From Hippasteria phrygiana (Eukaryota > Echinodermata > Asteroidea > Valvatida > Goniasteridae), in NCBI GenBank assembly GCA_037893225.1, contig JAZGUH010000721.1, positions 434,001 through 498,000 on the forward strand: a stretch of DNA of 64,000 nucleotides. Reading direction: 5' to 3'. This document shows, one piece after another, positions 10,644 through 27,584 of this stretch; within the stretch, counting starts at the first letter, position 1; the number at the start of each line of letters is the position of its first letter. Below the pieces are notes generated by a model, which saw nothing but the letters and a program-made list of their open reading frames with translations, was not told the DNA's origin and searched no databases. Both the position numbers and the translations under genes were made by a program.

Positions 10644-10829
10644 TATACCCAGCACGATATGGGGCAGAGGGGTACCCCCCTTTTGTCCCTATACCCAATA
10701 CACTCTCCAGACTATTGTTACCTAACACATCCCCCCTAGAGATCTGCAAAGAATTCCTGAGATTCCGGGAACACAATGACCAACACAAAAGAGGGGGGGT
10801 TTCCTCTGCCCCATATCGTGCATCATATG
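10644..10829 (+). mobile_element. hAT-like MITE present only in copy 2
   Basis: 186-bp element beginning TATACCCAGCACGATATGG and ending GTGCATCATATG, with inner inverted repeat GCACGATATGGGGCAGAGG. It is flanked by the 8-bp duplication ATTAGGTC (10636-10643 and 10830-10837). Copy 1 has the empty site GAATTATTAGGTCCGG at 381-396. This is direct evidence of transposition after the two copies separated. Confidence 0.95.
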
Positions 10830-11244
10830 ATTAGGTCCGGTAGCCGCCAATGTCACGTGACGAAAACAGATGTCGCCAGCAGCGGCCATATTTCCACCCC
10901 TCCATTTCCAACGCTGATTGGTTATTTTTTAAATAACCGTGCGTGCACGCGCGCGCGCATGTGTGGAACATCCAAAATAAACATTGTGACGCATCTAGTC
11001 CTAGCCATAGCGCGCGCCTGCCTGTGTACATGTGAATATGTAGTAGGCCTATACGTTCGCGTTACGTTTGGGGATACGGCTAGCTATGGATGGGGTGGTA
11101 ATGTGGCGGACGGCCGTCTACAACTACTTGAACGGCCAAAGCGCAATCCAGATTTTTATATAGAGATCAGTGACCTGACCTAAGATAGATTTAGACGTCA
11201 GTGAATCTTCAGGTCAGTGAACCAGACTACACAGGCAGGCAGGC

Positions 11245-11433
11245 CATATGAAGCACGATATGCGGGAAAAGGGACCCCCCCCCCCTCTTTTTTGTTGGTC
11301 ATTGTGTTCCCGAAATCTCAGGAATTTTATTCAGAAATCTAGGGGGATGTGTTAGATAACAATAATCTGGAGTGTGCTTAGGGTATAGGGATAAAAGGGG
11401 GGTACCCTTTTCCCCCATATCGTGCAGGGTATC
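11245..11433 (-). mobile_element. hAT-like MITE, 'GCACGATATG' family (copy 2)
   Basis: Orthologous to 797-1000, with shorter C- and G-runs. Flanked by AGGCAGGC repeats. Confidence 0.8.
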
Positions 11434-12166
11434 AGGCAGGCAGGCAGGCGCGCTATGGCTAGGAATATATAGAGGCGTCACAATGTTTATTTTGGATGTT
11501 CCACAAAAACGCGCGCGCGTGCACGCACGGTTATTTCAAAATAACCAATCAACGTTGAAAATGAGGAGTGGAAACATGGCGGCTGCTGGCGACATCTGTG
11601 CGTAAAGCGCGCAGCGGCCAATGCGCAATCCAGATTTGTATACATGGAGATCAGTGTTATTTACTCACATTTTACAGTTTCGCCATGTGAGACCCAAAGC
11701 GAGGCTAAGCATGCAAAACGAACCCTCTTCTGAGTCGTTACTAAAGCTATTGCGCCAAATGCTATTGCTTTTACTCAAAAATTCATTCAAGTAACCGAAG
11801 CATGTCTGTATAGTCTTTCGTTTAATTACCGACCGTACAAAGGGCCAAAGGTGCAGATGTTGTCATTGTAAGATACGAGAGGGCAAAACAAGCATTTTTA
11901 TCAATCAGTTGCTGCTTTACAATACGTATGTTTATTTCCATATGTATCAAGAGATTAATTCAGGTGAGGCGTTGCCTCGACACCACTTTTCCCCCATTTA
12001 TTTGTTTGCTTGTACTTTGTTCTGCAGCTCGGCTGGTTCGTAGTCTGGTCTCAATTCAGGGGCGACTTAGGTCGGTGTTAATAGCGTACACACAGCCTTA
12101 TTTCGCTCAACATTGTTGTGGTCTTTAGTCTGCAGATGCTCACGAGATCTTTGCCCTTTCCGATGT

Positions 12167-12783
12167 AGTGTTAAAGGGACACATTGCCTTCAAATGTCAT
12201 GAAATGTTGCGTTTAGAAATGTTCCTTATCTTTTATAAGAGTTGTTCATGCAAAAAAAACACGTATAATGTGTTGTAATTAGTGAGTAGTGATTACAAAA
12301 CAAAAAATTTGCCTCTGATCCCCGACATCTGACCCGCGAAACATAGACTTATTTCCAGTAGTAAATACCACCGTCTAAATAATGCGCAAAATACGCCGTA
12401 AGAGTCTTCAGGCTGGCGCCGCAGCCAGTGCCCTTGTAAACCTATCAGATGATCGCCATGTACCATTCTCTACCTCGCGACACATATCGCCAGTGCTGCG
12501 CGCCGTACCACAGTACATCAAAATGGATCAACAGAATGTACTTCAACCAGCTGCGACTGGAAATACGACTGGTGAACACGGTCCGCCATTTTGTGGAGTC
12601 AAAAATTTGGTTCTACAAAATGGCGGACCGTTATTTGTCACGAAATTAAACAAAAACCACGCAATTTGAAGAGATAGTTATGTGAATCTTTATATTCTAC
12701 TTTAAAAAAAGCTTCCCAACCATATCCATTTCAGTTTTATAGCCCAAATCGCAAAATCCAAAGCAATGTGTCCCTTTAGCACT
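12167..12783. mobile_element. inverted-repeat element (copy 2)
   Basis: Counterpart of 1657-2272, with the same AAAGGGACACATTG termini. Confidence 0.65.
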
Positions 12784-12839
12784 GTCTGCCTAGTTTCTCA
12801 TCCGAGAACCTGTTGGGTAAATTTTACATATGTACACAG

Positions 12840-12912
12840 GCGAGACTCGAACCCACGACCTCCTGCCTACAAGTGCAACGACGTCTTTACCACCCCACTC
12901 TCGAGTTTGCTC
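12840..12912 (-). tRNA. tRNA-like, SINE-type sequence (copy 2)
   Basis: Counterpart of 2329-2401 with the same B-box and T-arm. Confidence 0.35.
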
Positions 12913-13050
12913 GGGTCTGCTTGCCGATTCAGATCCAACATTGTTGGTTAGACAAAGATCTCTCCTCGCTTACATCATCCTGAGACAAAGTCCATCTTTA
13001 CATCAATTTTCATTGAGGAGAAACAGATGAATGCGAAAATTGTTGGTTAT

Positions 13051-13644
13051 TCACCTGTAAAAATATAGTCTCTCCGTGTAGTTGTTACCGGTGAGCGCAT
13101 CACTGAGCAAGCGCTCTAACGCGAGGGCGTAGAGAAAAATAGTATGGAAGATCGTCCGCTCTACCTGTCGACTCCACGGCATGTCGTACCGGCAGTAGTT
13201 GACCAAGTGCTCGCAGTTGCTGAGTATGAGGTGAAAACGCACGTGCTCCTTTGAGTCAAGTTCCCGCAACGCGCGCTCGACCACTCGCTCCCCGTCGAAC
13301 GGCGTCCAGACGTGGTCCCTGGCGTTGTTAATCCGGACTCTGTACCGGCCCTGTAGCTCGCGTAGCGGAGTGTCTTCAACCACGTGTTGGGACCGCAGGG
13401 ACCTCCAGAAAATACATGCACGAGATCGGACCTTATTCTCTTCGATCGGGTCCTTAGAGGGCTGTCGGCGGTAGTTGACGATCCGTGGGGAGCCGTCGGG
13501 GCCCCGACCCACATAAATACCCCAGTGTCGGAAATAGGGGCATTTGAATTCAAGTCTGTCCCCCAGCTCCAACCTCTTCCCCAGTTCCTCGGTTCCATCG
13601 GCGCCACAAGGAAACCACTCGCTTTTGATACCCTTGTTCGACAT
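13051..13644 (-). CDS. LRAT/PLAAT-type protein, copy 2
   Basis: 197 aa, identical to the copy at 2540-3133 except Trp80 in place of Ser80 (substitution at 13406) plus silent changes. His40 in HWGIYVG and Cys144 in SNCEHLVNY are intact, and the likely second-His position is again Asn57. Both copies are open over their full length, so neither is visibly a pseudogene. It lies on the same strand as LAMP-A, between the proximal and distal copies of the LAMP-A terminal exon. Confidence 0.8.
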   Translation of the reverse strand: MSNKGIKSEWFPCGADGTEELGKRLELGDRLEFKCPYFRHWGIYVGRGPDGSPRIVNYRRQPSKDPIEENKVRSRACIFWRSLRSQHVVEDTPLRELQGRYRVRINNARDHVWTPFDGERVVERALRELDSKEHVRFHLILSNCEHLVNYCRYDMPWSRQVERTIFHTIFLYALALERLLSDALTGNNYTERLYFYR

Positions 13645-14444
13645 TCAAACGCTGCAAATTCAAGGTTGCAAAACAAAGGAAGTTATGTTACTGCGTTTTT
13701 CTCATCAGTTAAGGCAGTCAGTAGTAAGAATAGTGCTCGTATTGGCCTGCGATGAAATGCCTTAATTAATCCCCATTCAAAAAATGTGAACACCCAAAGT
13801 GGTGGACAATAAGAATCATTTTAAAAACATAATTCGCAAACAGATTGTCGGACACAGAAACGGACCAATGTGCCGGAGTATGCACAGTTATTTGAGCTAA
13901 AGGCCATGTCACACAAGGCAATTTACGGGCAACCTGTATGGTTTGGGTTAAACTAACGATTCGAGTTTTTCCCCAATCATGATTTCACGCCCCATACACA
14001 ACGTGCACTCAATATGGCGGTTCTTACAATGCTGAACGCTTACTGATGGCAGAACACAGCTGCCGTATTCAAATGCCGGTTGTTACTACGGTCCGTTTGA
14101 TGGTGGCCAATAGTAACAGTGCAGAAAACTGTCACTTTTCAGTTGCCGGTATATTTCCCTCTTAACCAAAAAGATCATCACACCTGTACCCTTTTTAACT
14201 TACCGGAAACAATTGCGTAGGTATAGGCTAATAGCACAAAATGACTGCCATCAAGAAGGTATTTTTACACCAACCGCGGAGTGCCAATTATTTTACAGTT
14301 CGGAGACCAATCTTTGAGAGATTAGTACACAGTATAGTCGGACAGGGATTCACAGTGAGTGAATTAGCTGTGTCGCATGTTCTGTGTAGCGAAACCTTGT
14401 AGAGATGGTGTGTTTCCAGTTGATTTCGTCCAAGCAATGAAGCC

Positions 14445-14611
14445 TATACCCAGCACGATATGGGGCAGAGGGGTACCCCCTTTTGTCCCTATAAACCCTA
14501 TACACTCTCCAGACTATTGTTACCTAACACATCCCCCATAGACCTCTGAACACAATGACCTACACAAAGGGGGGGGGGGGGGTTTCCTCTGCCCATATCG
14601 CGCATCATATG
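14445..14611 (+). mobile_element. hAT-like MITE, 'GCACGATATG' family (copy 2)
   Basis: Orthologous to 3917-4105, flanked by ATGAAGCC (14437-14444 and 14612-14619). It is shorter than its counterpart because of an internal deletion near the G-run. Confidence 0.85.
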
Positions 14612-15301
14612 ATGAAGCCAACGCTTGCCCATTATCCACGTTCCTATTTATGCGCAATCTGTTTGGATTTTCGTGTATTTTGAAGGTACAATGTACCACA
14701 AATCGGGTGCAGTCACACTGTGAACTGGTAACAATGGATTTAGTGCCAAGTAACAACGGATTTCCATTGTTAGTGCACTGTTTTTCTTTTGTTAGATGTT
14801 CATAGTGTCACAGCGTGTAAATGACTGCAAACTGAACTTAATCGGGATTGCTCTGGCAAACCACCATCGGAGGGCGACATTTGGTAACCGGTAAAACCGT
14901 TGCCGGCCGCGATCATTTTTCCCCGTACCACATATTCGCTATGGGCGCATCCTGATTGGACGAATTTCACGAAGGTCATGCATTATACATTTAAGATTTG
15001 CATACGGTTAAAGAAAAGGTCACGAAGTCGCCGTCATGGCTGTACTATCGCAGAACAAAAATTTGCGTGTCGTTGGCGTGTGTGCGATAGTGTATGTGCA
15101 ATGTCACACGAGGACAGAAAAGAGGGTATAACAAAGGAACAAAATACTGTCCTCACATTTATTTCTTTGTTCCGGAAAATGTGAGGACAGGCAAACGTGT
15201 GCTTAGTCTATGGGGATGGAATAATGGAAAGTCCTGACCTGTACAGCAAAACAAAAATACATGTACATGTACAATGTACACATGGCGCTGTACAGTATCA
15301 A

Positions 15302-15536
15302 TAGAGGAATTTCACATTAGCCCATTCTACGCACTTCCGGGTTGAAAGCGAGAATGTCAGTGGCAAACAAAACAACGCTTTTCAGCACATTTATTCATAC
15401 ATGAATTAATAAGGCCATATAAGGCAGCGCAGGCGCACGATCAGCATAAAGTTGTTTACTCTGACATTGAGATCCTCGTTTTCAAACGCGGAAGTGCGCA
15501 GATCGGCGCTAAACTCGTCGTTGTAGGATTCCTCTA
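15302..15536 (+). mobile_element. TAGAGGAAT MITE (copy 2)
   Basis: Counterpart of 4793-5027. Forms an inverted pair with 18466-18700. Confidence 0.7.
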
Positions 15537-16136
15537 TACTGGATCATTGTTTATGTTCGCAATTGTGCATATCTGTAGTACTTTTTTGCAGAAAGCATTC
15601 GGCCTACATATATTTTAAATAAGACCTAAATGCTATTGGGGCCGTTATAAAAGGGCCATCACCTCCAAAAAAGGAATTGCTTACACTATTCCCTTTAAAC
15701 CCCTCCATGAATGGTCAGAAGATTAAAAAAAGACAATCACTAACTCAACTATCTGAACTGATGAAACACACAATTATATAGCAAGTTTAATCATCAGTTA
15801 AGTATAATTTATTGACAAATGAGTCAACAGTCAACTCTCTTGTTCTTTTACATAAACTGTTTTAAGAAAGTTCTTCAGAAAACCTAATATACAACATGGC
15901 ATGCAGGGTGAAAAGTATATACATTAATTCCAACACTCATTTTCATCAGGATACCAAACTGTGTTAAAATATATCTGGGCTCTTTCTTTCAGTACACAAC
16001 CACAGGTGAGACTGGTCCCATTCAGCAAGTCAGTATATCAAGTCTCCAATAGCGAAGTATGCATCATCATCGATCGCATCGTGCTGCTTTTCGTGTATAC
16101 TTCGTCAGCGTTTTCACATGCACAGCGCGCGCTGTG

Positions 16137-16141
16137 ATATG
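16137..16141. other. empty target site of the copy-1 MITE
   Basis: ATATG occurs once here, in GATATGCATAA, where copy 1 has the 254-bp element between two ATATG repeats. Confidence 0.85.
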
Positions 16142-18247
16142 CATAAGTATGACCTCGTGACCTCGTGACCTTTACCCGAAAACAAAACATGTATAATGCA
16201 TGTCCAAAGCCGTCCAATCGCGCACTTCGATATGCGCCAATAGCGAGTACGGAAATAAAAACCGCGTCCCGGCCCCAAATATAGGGACCGGTAAATGGTA
16301 CGGATATGGCCAGTGGCAGTTTTGATTGACCCTCGTGCGCGCATGCGCAGAAATGATTTCTAATTTTTCAAGAGTTCCATACTGTTTTCCTTCTCTTTAG
16401 CATTCCTTTGTCATTGTTCATCCCATGGAGCTTGTGAGCTGACTTGTGATCTGCCTTTTGATCTGATTTGTGATTGACTTGATAGAGCGTGTAAGTTGAC
16501 CTCGAGAATGTACGAGAGTTTACGAGAAACCGCCGACTTCCGGGCACCTCGAATAGGAGCTTCAACGTGTAAAGCGAGTAGTTTTCTTGAAATAATTTGT
16601 TTTGACGCTGTTCTTTTTACTGAAAGGTAGATACAAACTTTTAGCAAAATATTATTTTTCATTTTAATTTACAAAATGTGGACGATTATATCAAATTGGG
16701 GAAAAAGAGAACGAAAAAGTCTAGTACGTCATACGTACGTCATTCGCGATTGTTCTGGTTCACACGCCAGTATTAATAGCGTAGACCATATGCAGTATAA
16801 GGCGGTCGTCGCATATAATTTATGTACGTACGTTCACTTACGTCCGCCGCGCCAGAGGATGCCGTACAGGGGTTTTGGGAGCCGGGCTTTCTCTTCCCGA
16901 CAATGAGCCAATCGCGTTGCAACCTGAAGCTCAGGTAAAACATTTGTTTCTACTTTTCTTCAATAATCTAGACAGTCATGTATGTTTTCATATTTTATTG
17001 TAAAATATATTTTGAATTTATCATCCATATTTATGGCCGTTTCATTGTTCAGATCTTCGTAAAAACAAAGTATTATAGAAAACAAAATCAACCACACGTG
17101 AAAGTCTCGAGGAAATACCCTTATAGTAAACAAGCACATACGATTGGCGTGTCGACCCGAAGTTTGAAACCCATTCTGGGGAAATTATTATGTGCAACTT
17201 GAAACTCTTGAGAAAGTACGAATTTCAAACAAACTCTATTGATATTTCGCTGTTTCCATCGAGTCCCACCAAATGTGTAGAGCTTGGCTGCCACCACAAA
17301 TAAACGTGCCTTTTAATTTGAGACACACTACACCTAGAAAATATAGTATCAGCGTTTAAATATAGCAGCAAACGTCATGGAAAGAGTGCAATCCCACACA
17401 TGTGGTGAGATTTGTAGTCCAGGGGTGGATTCAGAGGGTAATCTCGGGAGTCCCCCCCCCCCCTTGCTCGTTGCCATTTTTGTTTTGCTTGTAAGGGCCT
17501 ACGTCTAAAGTACCGTAGCAAACCAGAAAAGAAAAGCAAAACCCAGTAAAGGTCCTATTTTGCGTGTACGGATATAAGAACAAAACAAAGAGGTTAAATG
17601 GTGCCACCAACGTTGAGAAAGTGTGACGTTCCTTAAGATGATTCCACCATAAGTTCCACTATCGTTAACAAATAAAAAAAGAATTCCGAAAAAAGAATGC
17701 CAAAAGATAATTTTTAGAATGCACTAAGTTTTGCGAACGAGTTTACAGGTACATGTACATTGTGAACATAATAGTATACCTGTTACAGCGCCCCATGTAA
17801 CGTTCCTGCTAATCCTACCTCCAAACCCCACCGCCCACCTCCCACTCCCGCATTTAAATGTTTTCAGGTAGAATATTTTTTGTCTGGGGCACGTTTTTGT
17901 TGATTTGGAAAATAGAAATACTCATCACTCCACCCCGACACTTTTCGATATACACATGTACGCAACTGACTAACACCCTTTTTATTGTGCCCAAAATACA
18001 CCAAGAAGGCTAATTGTGAATGGCCAAAAGTGTGTGATAAGTGGATGCGAGGTGGCGTTGGTGATGGCGGGATTAGGGGCCGGCGGGCGCATTTTGTTTC
18101 CGTAGGCGGGTGAAGCAATAATCATGAATAATTCAGTTATTTTGATGAGAAAGTTACTTTATTCATTAACAGAACGTCACAGCATTGTTATTATTTAGTC
18201 AACTAGTTACATTCAATCATTTTAAAGAACGGCTTTTATCGAGCTGC

Positions 18248-18319
18248 TACAGACTAGTCTAGTGGATAGTGGGATGGGCTATGGATCAAAAGGTTCTTAG
18301 TTCGAATCCACCTATACCT
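18248..18319 (+). tRNA. tRNA-like sequence with pol III boxes (copy 2)
   Basis: Counterpart of 8003-8074. A-box and B-box unchanged. Confidence 0.4.
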
Positions 18320-18465
18320 TTTTTTTCTTTCCTGTGATATCTTTGGGATATTTCTAATTTATTAAGGGGAAAAAGAGACCATGAACCTAAGTGCCAGCTG
18401 TGCAGTGATCAATGCAACCACTGAGTTATTCATGAAAATTGCTTCACCCGCCTTCGGAAACAAAA

Positions 18466-18700
18466 TAGAGGAATCCCACAACGACGAGTTTAGCGCCGAT
18501 CTGCGCACTTCCGCGTTTGAAAACGAGGATCTCAATGTCACAGTAAACAACTTTATGCTGATCCTGCGCCTGCGCTGCCTTATATGGCCTGATTAATTCA
18601 TGCATGAATGAATGTGCTGAAAAGCGTTGTTTTGTTTGCCACTGACATTCTCGCTTTCAACCCGGAAGTGCGCAGAAGGGGCTAATGTGAAATTCCTCTT
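18466..18700 (-). mobile_element. TAGAGGAAT MITE, inverted partner (copy 2)
   Basis: Counterpart of 8221-8455. Confidence 0.7.
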
Positions 18701-18883
18701 GTCGCGGGTGGGCTATAAGGTTATTTCTTTCCACGAACCAGGTGCCACTTCTTCGGGTGCACTATGGAGTAGGGTACCAAATTATGCACGTGTAAAAGGG
18801 ATGAGCATCTGTGGTGTAGCATGGGCCGTGTCTAAATTCGCTTTTGGCCATGCAGTCGAACATTTCACGGGAATCTCTATTCT

Positions 18884-23647
<4,764 letters not shown>

Positions 23648-24097
23648 CTGTAGGGGATAGAAATCAAGTTGAAAAAGGGAAACCGATTCTCTTTAACATA
23701 ACGAAATCCATAATGTTGAGTGATTTTCTGATTTTTGAAGGTATACTGCAGCGGAGGTAGGCCTACAGGCTCTTTAATAGACACGCCCTCTTCCCTACCC
23801 AAAATAAATTTTAAAATGGAAGCATATACTTACATCAATAAAAATAAAATAATATAAAAATCAAATACAAAAACGGAACACAACCGGCCGACTGAGGAAA
23901 TCAGTCAATTCAAACAGCGGATAGGGCCTATCTGAAATTATTAATATTTGTCGGAAAAAATCATAAAACACAATTCAAAAATTACACTTGGGTTCTTAAA
24001 GATATACTGTCCGTGTTCTTGTCGAGAAATAACGGAACAGCTTTTATAACCGGTTTCGAGAGACAAAAAGAGGGCAGTGTTCACACAAAGTGTGAAA

Positions 24098-24307
24098 ATG
24101 GCGTTTATCGCATTTTGGAAACAAACTCTTGAAATAGACAACTTTCCCGCCGCCTCTCCTTTCTCTCATTCTCCCTCATCACAACCAGGTCTGATCTCTA
24201 CCGGTGACGCAAGTTTAGAAACAATATACTCACGGCTGGATAGTATAAGAAGAATGATAAACGATGTTAAAGCCTCCATAACGCTTGCATATACACAGCG
24301 AAAATAG
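24098..24307 (+). CDS. possible small protein, 69 aa
   Basis: An ATG in good context (AAAATGG) opens a 69-residue frame with mixed composition: a hydrophobic/aromatic start (MAFIAFWKQ), a Ser/Pro-rich middle and an amphipathic end (ETIYSRLDSIRRMINDVKAS). Nothing is recognised by family. It lies between LAMP-A and LAMP-B on the LAMP-B strand. It could be a single-exon gene, a first exon or chance. Confidence 0.3.
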   Translation: MAFIAFWKQTLEIDNFPAASPFSHSPSSQPGLISTGDASLETIYSRLDSIRRMINDVKASITLAYTQRK

Positions 24308-24872
24308 CAGCTTAAGGTCTTTACTACTAAGCTAACCGTTCTTCAGCATTACTCTTTATTGTGAATAACCCGCGTATAGTGTCTGGTATACTTATACACA
24401 TCAGGGTTTTAAAACATAAATCCTACTTGACTTTTGCCCCTTCTCTCAATATCTATTGATATCAAATCACGTGACGTACATTAGGTAAACACGTCGTTAT
24501 CAGATTTCTTACGTACGAACTTCAGTTTCATTCTATAAATTTCAATTCGTGATGTGGGCAGTTATACTACCAGCAAAATGCAACCCCTAATAATGTGCAG
24601 CGGCCACTTCAAAACCGGATTTCCTTCCGCTGTTCGGAAATACTCAGTATTGTGAATTTGAAGTGAATCTTCGAACTTCTAAATTAAACTTTCGCATCTT
24701 CTGTTCTAGGAAATCGAATTGGGCAACAGGCCAACATTGGAAAAAAGATGGTTATTAGCCCTTATTTGGAAATCAACGTTCGACCATTCGTAACCAAGGC
24801 ATCAATAGAAACTTGAAGAACCATACTTAATCAGGCAACCATACTAATAGTGGAAAAGTTTATAATTGAACA

Positions 24873-25178
24873 CAGGGGCAGATCTAGCCTTTCATTTAGG
24901 GAGGGGTTGTACCACTCACCCACAAAACGTTGAACGTGCCGAAGGCAAGTTCCCACAAGGGGTCCGGGGGAATGCCTCCCGAACAATTTTGAAATCCGGC
25001 GGCTTTCTCCTGCAATCTCGGGCACCGTTTGAAGCTGCATAATTTGTGATTTTTAAAGAAGAATTTGCTCATATTGGGCTGAGAAATTGCTTATCAGAAT
25101 TTTGCTCAGCAGCCCAAGAGGGGGGGGGGGGGGGGTTGTAACCCCGACACCCCCCCCCCCCCCCCAGATCCTCCACTG
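24873..25178. mobile_element. G/C-tract MITE with CAGGGGCAGATC terminus
   Basis: Left end CAGGGGCAGATC, right end GATCCTCCACTG. The direct repeat GAACA flanks it (24868-24872; 25179-25183 reads the same). Adjacent G-run and C-run lie at about 25119-25165. Related to 47955-48279. Confidence 0.6.
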
Positions 25179-25494
25179 GAACACTATTTCTGAATAACCC
25201 GTTTTCATACGCTCTATATTATTAACATTGGGTACAGATAAGATTAAATATTTGCACGGTGAATGTATTAATAAGGTAGCATTTGCGGTAGTACCATGTG
25301 AAAACTCTCTCTTTTGTGAGTTTGTATAGGGTTCTGAAAAGAACCTTACATTTTCATCAGCGCCCGAAGTTCCTGGATATCCAGTTTGGGGTATAGGGTA
25401 AAGTTAGTATATGTATTTTGTATTGTCGCTAATTTGTGTAGATAATGCTGACATCATACAAATTGTATTCGTTGATGATTGGCTGGCATTTCTG

Positions 25495-25740
25495 CACCCT
25501 TTTTTGGGGGGGAGGAGGGGAGGGGGACACACATTTTCTCAAAGTTGGTGGCGCCATTTAACATCTTTGTTTTGTTCTTACCCGTACACGCAAAATAAGA
25601 CTTTTACAGGGTTTTTTCTTTTCTTTTCTTTGCTCTACAAGCAAAACAAAAATAAAAAAAATAAATTAAAAAAATGGACCCGCCCCTGCACCTGCAGGAG
25701 TGGGCGACTGGGCGTACCAACAGACTCAGTTCCTCTGACG
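25495..25740. repeat. member of the GGTGGCGCCATTTAAC repeat family
   Basis: Shares a G-run, the block TTGGTGGCGCCATTTAAC, TTTGTTTTGTTCTTACCC and a CAAAATAAGACnTTTACAGGG-like segment with 48070-48260, and inverted with 7171-7380. Confidence 0.6.
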
Positions 25741-26805
25741 AAATAAGGTACAGGAAAAAGCAGACGCAAACCACATCCTCTTTAACAACGATTGTGATTT
25801 CAGAAACAGAAAACAGACTACTCCGTCTGAGGTCATAAAAACGCGCCATGTTTGACCTCAGACGATTTAAGCAACCTTCAAACTAAAGATACTCCAGACG
25901 GGAAAGTAGCGGAAGAAGCACAACTGGGGATGAAGCAACCATTGGGCATGTACAAAACGAAAAGATTCAGTACGAAAAGCATAGGTCATGTGCCTCGCTG
26001 TATAGAGTGGCTATATTTATATCTCCTTTGTTAAATAACAGCAACAGTTTGAATTTCTTTTATCACAGATCAGAAAACCAACTTGACTTTTGGGCTTTTT
26101 ACGTAGGTACATGGAGAATAAATCAAATGACGTGCGAGAAAATGCAAACATTTAGCTTGGCTACCACGGATTATGATAAGTGGTAACGTTTCATTTTGTA
26201 GTCTTTGTTATGTTTAATATACCAATAATTCAATAAAGAAAACCAATTAACTACATGCATTACAAAAGTGCAACTTCAAACGTAGATTTGCTTTTGCTTT
26301 TCAAGAGGTTTTTATAAACAATATCAGACAAATTAGCTTCCGAGGTAAAGTGTTTTGCCAACGAAAATATTGCAAGGGTCAGTAAAGCAAATCAAATAAA
26401 ACAAAAGAAAAAATATTACATGGAAACGACTGTAATCTCGAGTGTTTGAAAAATAATGTAATTATTGTGATTCGTGTCGAGAGATTCTCAAAAATCCCCA
26501 AAGTTTTCATTTATTTTGAAGGTGTGGTAGTGATCAAAAACTAAACTGATCAATTTCAATCTGAACGCTTACTGATGGCACCAGTACGTATATACCCTCC
26601 TGAGAAATGTTTCTGTCTGAAATCCCGTCATCTTCGAGTCTACATCAAGTCTACATTAAAGCCAGGGCTCTGTTTTTTTTACAAGTTTTGAACTCCCATT
26701 TTCACCGAAAGAAACGGAACATTATTCAGAGATGAGTATTACCAGTACCTGTACAAACCCATCTTCTGTAACGGAATTAAAAACTAAAAGATAACTGGAA
26801 AACCG

Positions 26806-27118
26806 CAGTGGCATAGCCGGCGGGGTGGGGAGGGGGGGGGGGGTGGCAAGGGGACAACTGCCCCTGCCCTTCCCATGGGAATTCTTTCCTCTTTCCCCTC
26901 TGGAAATTAAGCGCCGGCCGTTAAAAACTGGACCTGTACAATGTATACAACAAATCGGGTGCAGTATAACGGCGTGTAATGTTGGCTCTGGCGGATTCAG
27001 AACACAACTTGGTTTATTTTTAAGATGGTGGGGTGTATTTCCCCCATCAAAAAAGTGCCCCGAAAATGTTCAGCAATATAATTTGATAAGTGGGAGGAGG
27101 GAGGGGGGGGGGGGGGGA
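26806..27118. mobile_element. CAGTGGCATAGCC MITE, partial
   Basis: Starts CAGTGGCATAGCC like the other CAGNGGCGTAGC elements and is G-rich, but no clear right terminus is found. The boundary at the G-run near 27118 is approximate. Confidence 0.4.
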
Positions 27119-27135
27119 CTCAATATGAATCTTCT

Positions 27136-27234
27136 AATTATCATCATTCAGGCATGCGCAGTACTACCAATGAGCCCGTATTTCATAGTGACTGAAATTC
27201 ACGCTACACGGGATACCTGTATACACAAAAAAGA
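27136..27234 (-). repeat. interspersed repeat family R1, fragment
   Basis: Contains GGCATGCGCAGTACTACCAA and CATAGTGACTGAAATTCACG, shared with 48599-48850, 49806-49965, 53155-53283 and 55150-55340. Confidence 0.65.
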
Positions 27235-27584
27235 AGAGCCATGGTCGTATTGCCAAGGAATTTAGATTTTATCTTACTTTCGGAAAGAGTTCAAGTAAAC
27301 ACGTTTACGAGCGACAAACATCATAATGTCGCCATACGACGCACGTGACGCATTTCGTGTGTTTTTCGATAAACCCACGATAGTCAAGTTCAAAGTAAAC
27401 TTGTACCTGCATAACCTTTGAACTGAACAATATGCATATAAACATGGCAGTTTTTGACGTGAGCTTGTTATACCTGTAACGCAGTCGGTGTGAGTATTTA
27501 TAGAAACTTGTGATTTACTTTGCTCACTTTAGTGCGCTCGATATGAAATTATTTTGTCACTTCAAACCCTTGTTGCGAATTACT

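Larger units (their letters stand above)
10450..11656. mobile_element. nested foldback-type inverted repeat (copy 2)
   Basis: Counterpart of 196-1223, lengthened mainly by the inserted MITE 10644-10829. Confidence 0.6.
24308..27584. other. LAMP-A/LAMP-B intergenic region
   Basis: Repeat-rich and AT-rich. The first exon and promoter of LAMP-A probably lie here on the minus strand, but I found no convincing ATG-plus-signal-peptide-plus-GT exon. Contains the MITEs listed at 24873, 25495, 26806 and 27136. Confidence 0.5.

Noticed and set aside
24461..24530. LAMP-A first exon as a minus-strand ATG-AAA-CTG... reading ending at a GTAAG
   Set aside because: The phase would fit, but only six codons precede the donor and no signal-peptide core results.
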